Part shown: piece after piece, positions 1 to 7,081 of the stretch
Position numbering within the stretch: the first letter of the stretch is position 1
Layout: each line of letters starts with the position of its first letter
Source of the DNA: an uncultured Bacteroidales bacterium
Lineage (GTDB): Bacteria; Bacteroidota; Bacteroidia; Bacteroidales; FEN-979
Length of the DNA: 7,083 nt
Assembly (NCBI GenBank): GCA_903928285.1
Contig: CAIYQH010000359.1
Location: 1-7,083 of the forward strand
Direction of reading: 5' to 3'
Notes under the pieces: generated by a model
Databases searched by the model: none
Told to the model about the DNA's origin: nothing
What the model saw: the letters and a program-made list of their open reading frames with translations, nothing else
Translations under genes and position numbers: made by a program

Positions 1-414
1 ATGGCTACCCGGTTGATCAGAAAGGGAGAAATCAAAGACATCACTGTTGAAGACTGTTTTGTAACTTACATGGCAGGGCTGATCCGCTCGGTTCGTTTCG
101 GTGTTGCCAGCGCGCACGGGAAAGCCAACATGATGTGCTTCAATTTTTTTGCCGGCCAGGGAGCGTTTGAGCGCAGCAAATCGGGCGTATACAAAGTCAA
201 CTTTGAAAAAATCGGGGAAGCCGCGAATAAATGGGCAGCCATGGTCCTGAAATTTGAAGGAGACGGAGATTATAACGGGGCAAAAAACTATCTTGAAACC
301 AATGGAAAATTAGGCGAAACACTGAAAACCGATATCGAAAAGCTTAAAACTGCCAATATACCGCTGGATATCGTCTACCTGCAAGGTGTTGACGTATTAG
401 GTCTGAACAAATAA
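1..414 (+). CDS. Dipeptidyl peptidase III-like protein (peptidase family M49), C-terminal part only
   Basis: This is the last 137 residues of a longer protein; the ATG at base 1 is most likely an internal methionine, because M49 proteins usually run to about 650-700 residues and the sequence here starts in mid-domain. M49 enzymes are zinc exopeptidases that release dipeptides from the N-terminus of short peptides. The recognisable family tail includes RFGVASAHGKANM (residues 32-44), the GDGDY turn (87-91) and the closing IPLDIVYLQG segment (120-129). The zinc-binding HExxGH-type motif and downstream glutamate lie upstream of the window, so activity cannot be judged. Stop TAA at 412-414, followed after 12 bases by the methyltransferase gene on the same strand, so the two could be co-transcribed. 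Family assignment rests on remembered similarity to bacterial M49 tails; some relatives are annotated simply as Zn-dependent hydrolases. Confidence 0.75.
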   Translation: MATRLIRKGEIKDITVEDCFVTYMAGLIRSVRFGVASAHGKANMMCFNFFAGQGAFERSKSGVYKVNFEKIGEAANKWAAMVLKFEGDGDYNGAKNYLETNGKLGETLKTDIEKLKTANIPLDIVYLQGVDVLGLNK

Positions 415-426
415 TAATACAGTCCC

Positions 427-1434
427 ATGAAAACCGAAGAGATTACCTCCCCTGCCTATCTTATGGAAATGGCCAATGCCTTTCGGGTTAGCCGTATTAT
501 TCTGACAGCCAATGAGCTGGGCGTATTTGATTTCTTGTCGGGGAATGACAGTACTTCAGCGATAACTGCCACCACCCTGAAAACCGATGTGCGGGCCACC
601 GACCGCCTGCTGAATGCGCTGGTTTCTCTCGGGTTGCTTACCAAACAGGGTGATATCTACCGGAACACCGGTTTTGCCGGTAAATTCCTGGTAACAACTT
701 CGCCGGCTTATCTCGGCGGCCTTTCCCTTGCCAGCCAGACGTGGAGAACCTGGAGCACGCTTACCGATGCCGTTCGCCAGGGTACTACGGTAGCCATGAG
801 CGCCCATATCAACGAACGTACCGACAGCTGGAAAGAGTCGTTCATCGCGGCCATGCATGCACGGGCTGGCAAACAGGCTGTTGAAACTGCCGCTGCGCTT
901 GACCTTTCGGCAACCGGTAAGGTGTTGGATGTTGGAGGAGGATCAGGAGCCTTTGCCTTTGCCATGATCCGCCGGAATCCATCCATCCGGGCTACCATTT
1001 TCGATTTACCCAATATCATCCCGATAACCAAACGGTACATCGGGCAATCGGGGTTTTCAGACAGCGTAGATACTGTTTCGGGAGATTATCTTGCGGATGA
1101 CCTTGGGAGAAACTACGACCTGGCGCTTATGTCGGCGATTATTCATATCAATTCGCCGGAAGAGAATATCCTGCTCATCAGGAAAGGCGCAGCGGCGCTT
1201 AATCCAGGCGGACAACTGGTGATCATAGATCATATCATGAGCGCCGACCGCACCGAGCCAGCCATTGGCGCAATGTTCGCCCTGAACATGCTGGTGGGCA
1301 CCCTCCATGGCGATACCTATACCGCAGATGAAATCAGCACCTGGATGAAAGCCGCAGGATTGACAGATATTGTTCTGACTGAAACGCCTTCCGGGGTGCA
1401 GCTGATGACAGGCTGGAAACCTGTCGGCGCATAG
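427..1434 (+). CDS. SAM-dependent O-methyltransferase (caffeate/acetylserotonin OMT-like family)
   Basis: Predicted cytoplasmic enzyme of 335 residues transferring a methyl group from S-adenosylmethionine to a hydroxyl, substrate unknown. It shows the two-part family architecture: an N-terminal winged-helix dimerisation domain (about residues 10-95, with the SRIILTANELGVFDFL helix near 22-37), then a Rossmann-type methyltransferase domain. SAM motif I is LDVGGGSG at 167-174, the acidic ribose-binding loop is FDLP at 192-195, and LNPGGQLVIID at 258-268 is the usual post-motif strand. His240 in IIHINSPEE sits where these enzymes carry the catalytic-base histidine (typically LHDW), so the active site looks intact. 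Length is normal for the family. The ATG at 427 has no Shine-Dalgarno sequence, which is normal in Bacteroidota; a second Met at residue 13 would be a less complete start. It lies 12 bases after the M49 gene and converges on pepE. No biosynthetic partner is visible, so a specific function cannot be given. Confidence 0.88.
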   Translation: MKTEEITSPAYLMEMANAFRVSRIILTANELGVFDFLSGNDSTSAITATTLKTDVRATDRLLNALVSLGLLTKQGDIYRNTGFAGKFLVTTSPAYLGGLSLASQTWRTWSTLTDAVRQGTTVAMSAHINERTDSWKESFIAAMHARAGKQAVETAAALDLSATGKVLDVGGGSGAFAFAMIRRNPSIRATIFDLPNIIPITKRYIGQSGFSDSVDTVSGDYLADDLGRNYDLALMSAIIHINSPEENILLIRKGAAALNPGGQLVIIDHIMSADRTEPAIGAMFALNMLVGTLHGDTYTADEISTWMKAAGLTDIVLTETPSGVQLMTGWKPVGA

Positions 1435-1481
1435 TGCTCACGGGAAGCAGGAATCTTGCTCCGGAGAGCGGGATCACAACC

Positions 1482-2237
1482 CTACTTCAATAAAAAATCA
1501 AGGTTTTCCCCTGCCTGGTATTCCTGCGGTTCAAATCCGAACCGGAACACCCTCAACATCTTATCCCCCACAAGGTTCATGGTATCGCCCTCCACCTGCA
1601 GCAGGCATCCTTCACGGAGGCCGACGACGGTTGCATCACGGTTGACCGTAAGAAACTCTGTAATGCGCTGTTCACGTGTCTCGCCTGCGTGACCCGCCGG
1701 GTTAAAATCCATATAATGCGGATTTATCTGAAAAGGAATCAGTTTCAGGCAGTTAAATGAAGGAGGCTCACAAATGGGCATGTCATTGGTGGTCTTCATG
1801 GTTGGGCAGGCTACATTGGCGCCGGCACTCCAACCTACAAAGGGAATGCCCCTGAGCACCTTGCGGCGGATGGCCTCCATCATACCATATTCCTGCATCA
1901 TCAGGGCAAGATGAAAAGTATTCCCCCCTCCGATCACGATGGATTCAGCTTCATTGACTGCGATTACGGGATTGGGTTCACGATGAATGGAATGGAGGCT
2001 CAGCCCCATCTCCCTGAAAATCTTCTTCACCCGGTCTTCATACAGATCAAATGATTTATCAACCCCCGATGAGGTCAGATTGACCCCGGCATAGGGGATA
2101 AACAGGACCTTCCGTACGCCATACCTGGCTAAAAAATCCCTGATATAGGTACGTGTCCAGGCAAGATAATCCTCCCCTGCATTGGTAGAATTACTGATCA
2201 GCAAAAGATTTCGGATCATAGTCGTGATTTGGGCCAT
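1482..2237 (-). CDS. pepE: Dipeptidase E, peptidase family S51 (alpha-aspartyl dipeptidase)
   Basis: PepE is a cytoplasmic serine peptidase that hydrolyses dipeptides with N-terminal aspartate. The protein is collinear with the enteric enzyme: LLLISNST near the N-terminus, IPYAGV (47-52), the IGGGNTF loop (102-108), nucleophile Ser137 in GWSAGAN, Asp152 in TTNDMP, His174 in QINPHY, and GHAGETREQRI (182-192). The spacing Ser-15-Asp-22-His equals that of the enteric Ser120/Asp135/His157, so the catalytic core is intact. As drawn the protein has 251 residues, against 229 in E. coli. The first Met may not be the true start: Met7 (ATG at 2219-2217) leads directly into MIRNLLLISNS, matching the enteric N-terminus better, and a weak promoter-like element ends about at the first ATG. 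That would give 245 residues. It is convergent with the methyltransferase (47 bases between stops) and divergent from the sugar transporter. No functional link to the glucan genes is evident. Confidence 0.93.
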   Translation of the reverse strand: MAQITTMIRNLLLISNSTNAGEDYLAWTRTYIRDFLARYGVRKVLFIPYAGVNLTSSGVDKSFDLYEDRVKKIFREMGLSLHSIHREPNPVIAVNEAESIVIGGGNTFHLALMMQEYGMMEAIRRKVLRGIPFVGWSAGANVACPTMKTTNDMPICEPPSFNCLKLIPFQINPHYMDFNPAGHAGETREQRITEFLTVNRDATVVGLREGCLLQVEGDTMNLVGDKMLRVFRFGFEPQEYQAGENLDFLLK

Positions 2238-2264
2238 AAAAGTAATAGAAAGTTCTTATTTTTG
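2228..2264 (+). promoter_or_regulatory. Bacteroidota-type promoter for the transporter/malQ/GH13 genes
   Basis: A perfect TAnnTTTG -7 box (TATTTTTG, 2257-2264) lies 31 bases ahead of the transporter ATG, placing a likely transcription start near 2270 and a leader of about 25 bases. The -33 candidate TTTG is at 2228-2231; the 25-base spacer is longer than the usual roughly 17-23, so the -33 assignment is weaker than the -7 box. It lies inside the 5' end of pepE if that gene starts at 2237. A GTTC/GAAC inverted pair (2252-2255, 2264-2267) flanks the -7 box. Confidence 0.55.
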
Positions 2265-2270
2265 AACAAT
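2237..2270 (-). promoter_or_regulatory. Weak candidate promoter for pepE
   Basis: Read on the minus strand, ATTG (2270-2267) is followed after 22 bases by TACTTTTA (2244-2237), which matches the Bacteroidota -7 consensus TAnnTTTG at all but the last base; the -33 element also lacks one T. If used, transcription would begin a few bases inside the first pepE codons, leaving Met7 (2219) as the first available start with a very short leader. The match is imperfect in an AT-rich stretch, so this is tentative. Confidence 0.3.
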
Positions 2271-2295
2271 CAATCTGATAAAATCGTACAAACTC

Positions 2296-3588
2296 ATGAA
2301 GGAAAAACCTAAGATGCATTTTTGGCAGGTCTGGAACATGAGTTTCGGATTTCTCGGCATCCAGTTTGGGTTCGCGTTGCAAAACGGCAATGCCTCCCGT
2401 ATCTTGTTAACTTTCGGAGCCGACGTGCATCACCTGAGCTGGTTCTGGCTGGTCGCCCCCATTACCGGCATGATCATCCAGCCGATCATCGGATATATGA
2501 GCGATAAAACCTGGTGCCGTCTTGGCCGGCGCCGTCCCTATTTCCTGGTTGGCGCCATTATGACCAGCATCGCATTGGTCCTGATGCCCAACGCCCCCCA
2601 CCTTGCCTCTTTTATTGCTCCCATGTTTATCGGCGGTGGACTGCTGATGATCATGGATGCCTCCATCAACATCTCCATGGAACCCTTCAGGGCCCTTGTT
2701 GCCGATAAACTGCCCGAAAGCCAGCATACCCTGGGATTTTCTGTTCAGACCTTGCTGATCGGCATCGGGGCGGTGGTTGGATCATGGCTTCCCTATATCC
2801 TGGGCAACTGGATGGGAATTTCAAAAGATTCTGGGCATGCCGGACTTGTTCCCGACAACGTTACCTATTCCTTCTATTTTGGTGCATTTGTGCTGCTTGC
2901 CACCATCCTGTGGACCATTTTTTCCACAACGGAATATCCACCGGAAGTGCTTACCCGGGAGGAAAAGGAGGAAAAAAGCGGTAAGTTTTTCATCCCGCCT
3001 GTCATGGTTAAACTTTTACTGGTGCAGTTTTTCTCCTGGTTTGCCCTTTTTTCAATGTGGGTTTATACAACCCCCGCAGTTGCCCTGAAATATTACGGAA
3101 CGACCGATGCGAATTCGGTGCCCTTCCAGGAGGCCGGAAACTGGGTCGGTATCTTATTCGGCGTTTATAACGGCGTTTCCGCTGTTATAGCCCTGATGCT
3201 CCCGATCGTCGCGAAGAGACTCACAAAAAAGGTCACCCATGCCCTGGCCCTGGGGATCGGCGCCCTTTCGCTGTTGTCATTCCTCATTTTCACCGATCCC
3301 CATTACCTGATCATCCCGATGATCGGTATCGGCATTGCATGGGGCAGCATCCTGGCCATGCCCTATGCCATGCTCGCCAGTTCCATCCCTCCCCGGAAGA
3401 TGGGAATGTATATGGGTCTCTTTAATATGTCGATCACCATCCCGCAAATTGTAAGCGGGATTCTCAGCGGTTTTATCCTGAAATATTTTTTTGCCGACAA
3501 CCCCATCCTGTGTATTATCATGGCCGGCGCCAGTATGTTCTTAGGGGCCATCAGCGCGCTGTTTATCAGGGAGAAAACTGTTATATAA
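2296..3588 (+). CDS. SLC45/GPH-type MFS sugar:cation symporter, probable maltose/maltooligosaccharide carrier
   Basis: A 430-residue inner-membrane protein with about twelve hydrophobic segments (roughly residues 13-33, 45-66, 82-101, 106-125, 153-172, 193-211, 240-257, 283-305, 316-332, 338-359, 376-395, 404-424). The loop between segments 2 and 3 carries the signature of the sucrose/maltose (SLC45, GPH-like) branch: Asp70 in MSDKTW and LGRRRPY (76-82). A shorter hydrophilic loop near residues 212-238 (rich in E and K) separates the two halves. Members of this branch import disaccharides with a cation, and in Bacteroidota and some Gammaproteobacteria they commonly sit beside maltose-using enzymes. 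Substrate here is inferred from context: malQ starts 40 bases downstream and a SusA-like hydrolase follows. ATG at 2296 has no Shine-Dalgarno; Met7 is an alternative start that would not change the topology. A strong -7 promoter box precedes the gene, which is probably first in a three-gene operon. Confidence 0.87.
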   Translation: MKEKPKMHFWQVWNMSFGFLGIQFGFALQNGNASRILLTFGADVHHLSWFWLVAPITGMIIQPIIGYMSDKTWCRLGRRRPYFLVGAIMTSIALVLMPNAPHLASFIAPMFIGGGLLMIMDASINISMEPFRALVADKLPESQHTLGFSVQTLLIGIGAVVGSWLPYILGNWMGISKDSGHAGLVPDNVTYSFYFGAFVLLATILWTIFSTTEYPPEVLTREEKEEKSGKFFIPPVMVKLLLVQFFSWFALFSMWVYTTPAVALKYYGTTDANSVPFQEAGNWVGILFGVYNGVSAVIALMLPIVAKRLTKKVTHALALGIGALSLLSFLIFTDPHYLIIPMIGIGIAWGSILAMPYAMLASSIPPRKMGMYMGLFNMSITIPQIVSGILSGFILKYFFADNPILCIIMAGASMFLGAISALFIREKTVI

Positions 3589-3628
3589 CCGTCAACGTTA
3601 ACAATACAAATTTAAAATACGGAATATC

Positions 3629-5134
3629 ATGCTTAAAGAAAGATCTAGCGGAATTTTATTACATCCAACTTCACTTCCGGGCAATTACGGGATCGGCACC
3701 CTGGGAAAGGCAGCGTTCGAATTTATTGATTTCCTCGTCAGGGCCAAACAACAGTACTGGCAAATGCTGCCTTTAGGCCCTACAGGATATGCAGACTCTC
3801 CCTATCAGTGTTTTTCTTCCCACGCCGGGAATCCAAACCTGATCGACCTGGATTTACTGGTAAAGGGCAGGCTGCTGCAAGCCGATGATCTGGAAGATCT
3901 TCCGCGGTTCTCCAATACGATCGTGGAATTCGAGAATATCCAGCAAAACAGGATGCCCCTGCTGAAAAAGGCCTTTCACTCCTTTATGACCTATGCCGAT
4001 CCTACCGAAAAACTTGTATACCGGAATTTCCTGAAGGAACAGTCAAAGTGGATCAACGATTATTCCCTTTTCCGTGCCATCAAGGCAAACCGCAACCAGA
4101 ACCCCTGGTATCAGTGGGAAGAACCTCTGAAGAAGCGGGACCCGGAGGCGATCAGCGCCATCCAGGCTTTGCTTCATGAGGAGATCGACTTTCATAAATT
4201 CCAGCAGTTCCTCTTTTTCAAACAATGGATTGCCGTTAAGGAATATGCGTTTAACCATAAAATCAAAATCATCGGCGACATCCCCCTGTATGTGGCCCTC
4301 GACAGTGCCGATGCATGGGCAAATCCCGAAATATTCGAATTTGATGACCAGCTGAACCCCATCCGTGTTGGCGGGGTGCCTCCCGACTATTTCAGTGAGA
4401 CCGGCCAGTTATGGGGAAACCCGCTTTTCCGCTGGGATGTGCTGAAAGCACAGGGTTACCGCTGGTGGATCGACCGCATCAAAACGAATCTTTTCCTGTA
4501 TGATATCATCAGGATCGACCATTTCAGGGGTTTTGCCGCCTACTGGGCTGTTCCCTACGGTGAAAAAACCGCGATTCATGGCGAATGGATCACCTGCCCC
4601 GGTAAAGAGTTCTTTGAGGCCCTCAGGGCTGAGTTTGGCGACCTTCCCATCATCGCCGAAGACCTTGGCGTGATAACACCCGACGTGGAGGAGCTGCGCG
4701 ATGGATTTGGACTTCCCGGCATGAAGATCCTGCAGTTTGCCTTCGACTCATCGGAGGGAAACGACTATATCCCCTATAATTATGTCAAAAACTGTATCGT
4801 CTATACCGGCACCCACGATAATGACACCGTGGTGGGCTGGTTTGAAAATGCCTCGCAGGAGGACCGGGCCTATGTCCTGGATTATCTGAACACCAGCGAC
4901 CACGAGATCCATTGGGACTTTATCCGACTGGCCTGGTCGTCGGTAGCCAACACGGCCATTCTGCCCATGCAGGATCTTCTTGGTCTCAGGACTGAAGCCC
5001 GGATGAACCTCCCGGGTACCACCCGGAATAACTGGCAATGGCGTGTGAAATCAGATGTTTTCACACCTGAACTGGCCGGGAAGCTTGCCCATTTGACGAT
5101 GCTTTACGGAAGAGTAAAAAAACACAGGAACTGA
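3629..5134 (+). CDS. malQ: 4-alpha-glucanotransferase (amylomaltase, GH77), short form
   Basis: Cytoplasmic disproportionating enzyme that transfers alpha-1,4-glucan segments between maltodextrins, releasing glucose and lengthening acceptors. The N-terminus GILLHPTSLPGNYGIGTLG (8-26) begins the GH77 barrel. Catalytic residues are in place: nucleophile Asp297 in RIDHFRG, acid/base Glu344 in IIAEDLG, and transition-state stabiliser Asp397 in GTHDND. The mobile 250s loop (GVPPDYFSETGQLWGNP, residues 249-265) is intact. At 501 residues it is the compact Thermus-type enzyme, without the N-terminal starch-binding (CBM20) modules that make many Bacteroidota MalQ proteins about 900 residues long. There is no signal peptide. 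It follows the transporter by 40 bases, and its TGA overlaps the ATG of the next gene by one base, which suggests translational coupling. No Shine-Dalgarno precedes its ATG. A 12-base imperfect palindrome with an AACGTT core lies 26 bases upstream. Confidence 0.96.
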   Translation: MLKERSSGILLHPTSLPGNYGIGTLGKAAFEFIDFLVRAKQQYWQMLPLGPTGYADSPYQCFSSHAGNPNLIDLDLLVKGRLLQADDLEDLPRFSNTIVEFENIQQNRMPLLKKAFHSFMTYADPTEKLVYRNFLKEQSKWINDYSLFRAIKANRNQNPWYQWEEPLKKRDPEAISAIQALLHEEIDFHKFQQFLFFKQWIAVKEYAFNHKIKIIGDIPLYVALDSADAWANPEIFEFDDQLNPIRVGGVPPDYFSETGQLWGNPLFRWDVLKAQGYRWWIDRIKTNLFLYDIIRIDHFRGFAAYWAVPYGEKTAIHGEWITCPGKEFFEALRAEFGDLPIIAEDLGVITPDVEELRDGFGLPGMKILQFAFDSSEGNDYIPYNYVKNCIVYTGTHDNDTVVGWFENASQEDRAYVLDYLNTSDHEIHWDFIRLAWSSVANTAILPMQDLLGLRTEARMNLPGTTRNNWQWRVKSDVFTPELAGKLAHLTMLYGRVKKHRN

Positions 5135-6978
5135 TGCTGAAACGTATTACGTTACTATTCATTCTCCTACCCATCAGCCTGTTAGCCCAGGAGGTCGCCC
5201 TGACCAGGGTGGAGCCCCCCTTCTGGTGGACAGGTTTTAAAAAAGCCGACCTTCAACTGATGGTTTACGGGAAAAATATTGCACTGGCCAGGATTTCGGT
5301 CGATTATCCCGGATTTAAAGTAAAGAAGATCAATAAGGTCGTAAATCCCGATTACCTCTTCTTAGATATGACCATCAGTCCTGCCGCACGCCCCGGCATA
5401 GCAACCATTCTGTTCAGGGAAAAGGAAAAAGTCGTTGGGAAATACCTCTATGAACTGAAGGAGAGGAAAAAAAATGCTGGGAAAAAGGGATTTTCCTCAG
5501 CCGATGTGATCTACCTGGTGATGCCCGACCGCTTCGCCAACGGGGACGTAACAAATGATAATGCCACCGGATTGACCGAGCCTGTAAACCGCGACAACCC
5601 CGACGGAAGGCATGGCGGCGACATCAAAGGCATTTCCGATCACCTTGACTATATCAGAGAACTTGGCATGACAACGGTATGGATCACGCCGCTGTTTGAA
5701 AACAACCAGCCGAAGTATTCCTATCATGGCTATTCCATCACAGACTATTACAAAATCGATCCGCGTTTCGGAACCAACGAGGACTATGTGAAGCTGGGCG
5801 AATCGGTGCATCATCTTGGGATGAAGCTGGTGATGGATATGGTATTCAACCATTGCGGCAGCGAACACTGGTGGATGAAGGACCTACCCTCACCCGACTG
5901 GGTCAACCAGTGGCCCGAATTCACCAGGACCAACTACAGGGCCGGCACTTCGACCGACCCCTACGTGTCGGCCTACGACAGCAACCTGTTTGTCCGCGGC
6001 TGGTTTGACAACACCATGCCCGACCTGAACCAGCGGAACCCCTTTGTCAGGAACTACCTGATCCAGAACAGCATATGGTGGATAGAATATGCCGGCCTGG
6101 ATGGCATCAGGCAGGACACCTATCCCTATTCGTTCAGGGATATGACGGCCGAATGGGGGAAACGGATTGCGGAAGAGTATCCCTGGTTCAACATGGTGGG
6201 CGAATGCTGGATGGGTTATCCTGCTTCTGTAGCCTATTGGCAAAAGAAAGCCCTGAACAAAGACCATTTCAACTCATGGCTGCCGTCGGTATTCGATTTC
6301 CCGATGTTCGACGCACTGAGCAGGGCCTTCAATGAGGATGAATCGTGGAATACCGGCATCCTCCGGCTGTATGATGTGTTATCGCAGGATTTCTCCTATC
6401 CCAACCCCTCCAATCTCGTGGTATTTGCCGACAACCATGATGTGAACAGGTATCTCGACACCCAGAAAAACGATATCAGGAAGTTGAAAATGGCCATGGC
6501 TTTCATCCTGACCACGCGGGGCATTCCTGAAATTTATTACGGAACTGAAATTCTCTCAACCTCCGGCGATTATAAGGGCGATGGCACCAAACGCAGGGAT
6601 TTTCCGGGAGGATGGCAGGGCGATCCCCGGAATGCTTTCACTGCCCAGGGTCGCAGTGTCGAGGAAAACGACATGTACAACTTCCTGCATACCATTCTTC
6701 AATGGCGAAAGACGAAGGAGGTGATCCATACCGGCAGGTTCTGTCATTTTATCCCGCAGGATGGGATATACACCTATTTCAGGTATAATGCCAAAGAGAC
6801 CCTGATGGTCATCATGAATAACAAGGAAGAGGCGAAGATCATCACCACCAAACGCTATGATGAGTTCCTGAAAAAGCACCATTCCGGAACCGAGATTATC
6901 ACAGGCGCCGCCATTAAAGACCTGTCACAACTGACTGTTCCGGGCAAGGGGGTCATGATTATCGAACTAAAACCATAA
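5134..6978 (+). CDS. Secreted SusA-like cyclomaltodextrinase/neopullulanase (GH13)
   Basis: A 614-residue alpha-amylase-family enzyme, nearly the length of Bacteroides SusA. Residues 1-18 form a Sec signal peptide (MLKR, hydrophobic core, SLLA before Gln19); there is no lipobox cysteine, so a soluble periplasmic location is expected. An Ig-like cyclomaltodextrinase N-terminal domain (about 19-120) precedes the barrel, which opens at VMPDRFANGD (129-138). GH13 motifs are intact: region I DMVFNH (Asp235, His240), nucleophile Asp328 in GIRQDTYPY, acid/base Glu357 in MVGECW, and stabiliser Asp436 in ADNHDVNR. Residues from about 525 fit the small C-terminal beta domain. Such enzymes cleave maltodextrins, cyclodextrins or pullulan into short sugars; which is preferred cannot be read from the sequence. 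The ATG shares one base with the malQ stop (TGATG), with AGGAA at 5126-5130 just ahead, so it is probably coupled to malQ although the products act on opposite sides of the membrane. I withhold susA because no susC/susD neighbours are visible. Confidence 0.93.
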   Translation: MLKRITLLFILLPISLLAQEVALTRVEPPFWWTGFKKADLQLMVYGKNIALARISVDYPGFKVKKINKVVNPDYLFLDMTISPAARPGIATILFREKEKVVGKYLYELKERKKNAGKKGFSSADVIYLVMPDRFANGDVTNDNATGLTEPVNRDNPDGRHGGDIKGISDHLDYIRELGMTTVWITPLFENNQPKYSYHGYSITDYYKIDPRFGTNEDYVKLGESVHHLGMKLVMDMVFNHCGSEHWWMKDLPSPDWVNQWPEFTRTNYRAGTSTDPYVSAYDSNLFVRGWFDNTMPDLNQRNPFVRNYLIQNSIWWIEYAGLDGIRQDTYPYSFRDMTAEWGKRIAEEYPWFNMVGECWMGYPASVAYWQKKALNKDHFNSWLPSVFDFPMFDALSRAFNEDESWNTGILRLYDVLSQDFSYPNPSNLVVFADNHDVNRYLDTQKNDIRKLKMAMAFILTTRGIPEIYYGTEILSTSGDYKGDGTKRRDFPGGWQGDPRNAFTAQGRSVEENDMYNFLHTILQWRKTKEVIHTGRFCHFIPQDGIYTYFRYNAKETLMVIMNNKEEAKIITTKRYDEFLKKHHSGTEIITGAAIKDLSQLTVPGKGVMIIELKP

Positions 6979-7025
6979 AGCTATTAAAGACTGTTTAAAT
7001 TTCAGAAACCGAATCAATGTTTAAC

Positions 7026-7081
7026 CACCATGACACAAAGAAGACACAATGTACAAAAAGAATTCATGGTGATCATTGTGT
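7026..7081. repeat. Interleaved inverted repeats in the noncoding tail, resembling dispersed intergenic elements
   Basis: Downstream of the GH13 gene two exact 8-base inverted pairs occur in a-b-a'-b' order: CACCATGA (7026-7033) with TCATGGTG (7064-7071), and ACACAATG (7044-7051) with CATTGTGT (7074-7081). The AACCACCATGACACAAAG stretch (7023-7040) resembles the AACCACAAAGACACAAAG-type intergenic repeats I remember from Bacteroidota and other environmental genomes, but a family match cannot be proved here. The element may extend past the right edge. It could act in the end of the transcript or be a passive dispersed repeat. The stretch 6979-7025 holds nothing else I can identify. Confidence 0.5.

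Noticed and set aside
1..414. Possibility that the first gene is a complete small protein starting at base 1
   Set aside because: Its sequence matches the tail of a much larger M49 protein and begins in mid-domain, so truncation by the window edge is the simpler reading.
1458..1469. Possible terminator hairpin GCTC-CGGA-GAGC between the convergent methyltransferase and pepE genes
   Set aside because: The stem is only four pairs and no T-run follows on either strand, so it does not support a terminator call.
1456..1692. Plus-strand open frame of 78 codons overlapping the 3' end of pepE
   Set aside because: It is antisense to the conserved PepE coding sequence, is rich in Ser/Arg/Pro as expected for a shadow frame, and matches no family I recognise.
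5497..6267. Two long minus-strand open frames (5497-5868 and 5890-6267) opposite the GH13 gene
   Set aside because: They lie antisense to catalytic regions of a clearly conserved GH13 enzyme and show no recognisable domain; they reflect codon bias of the sense gene.
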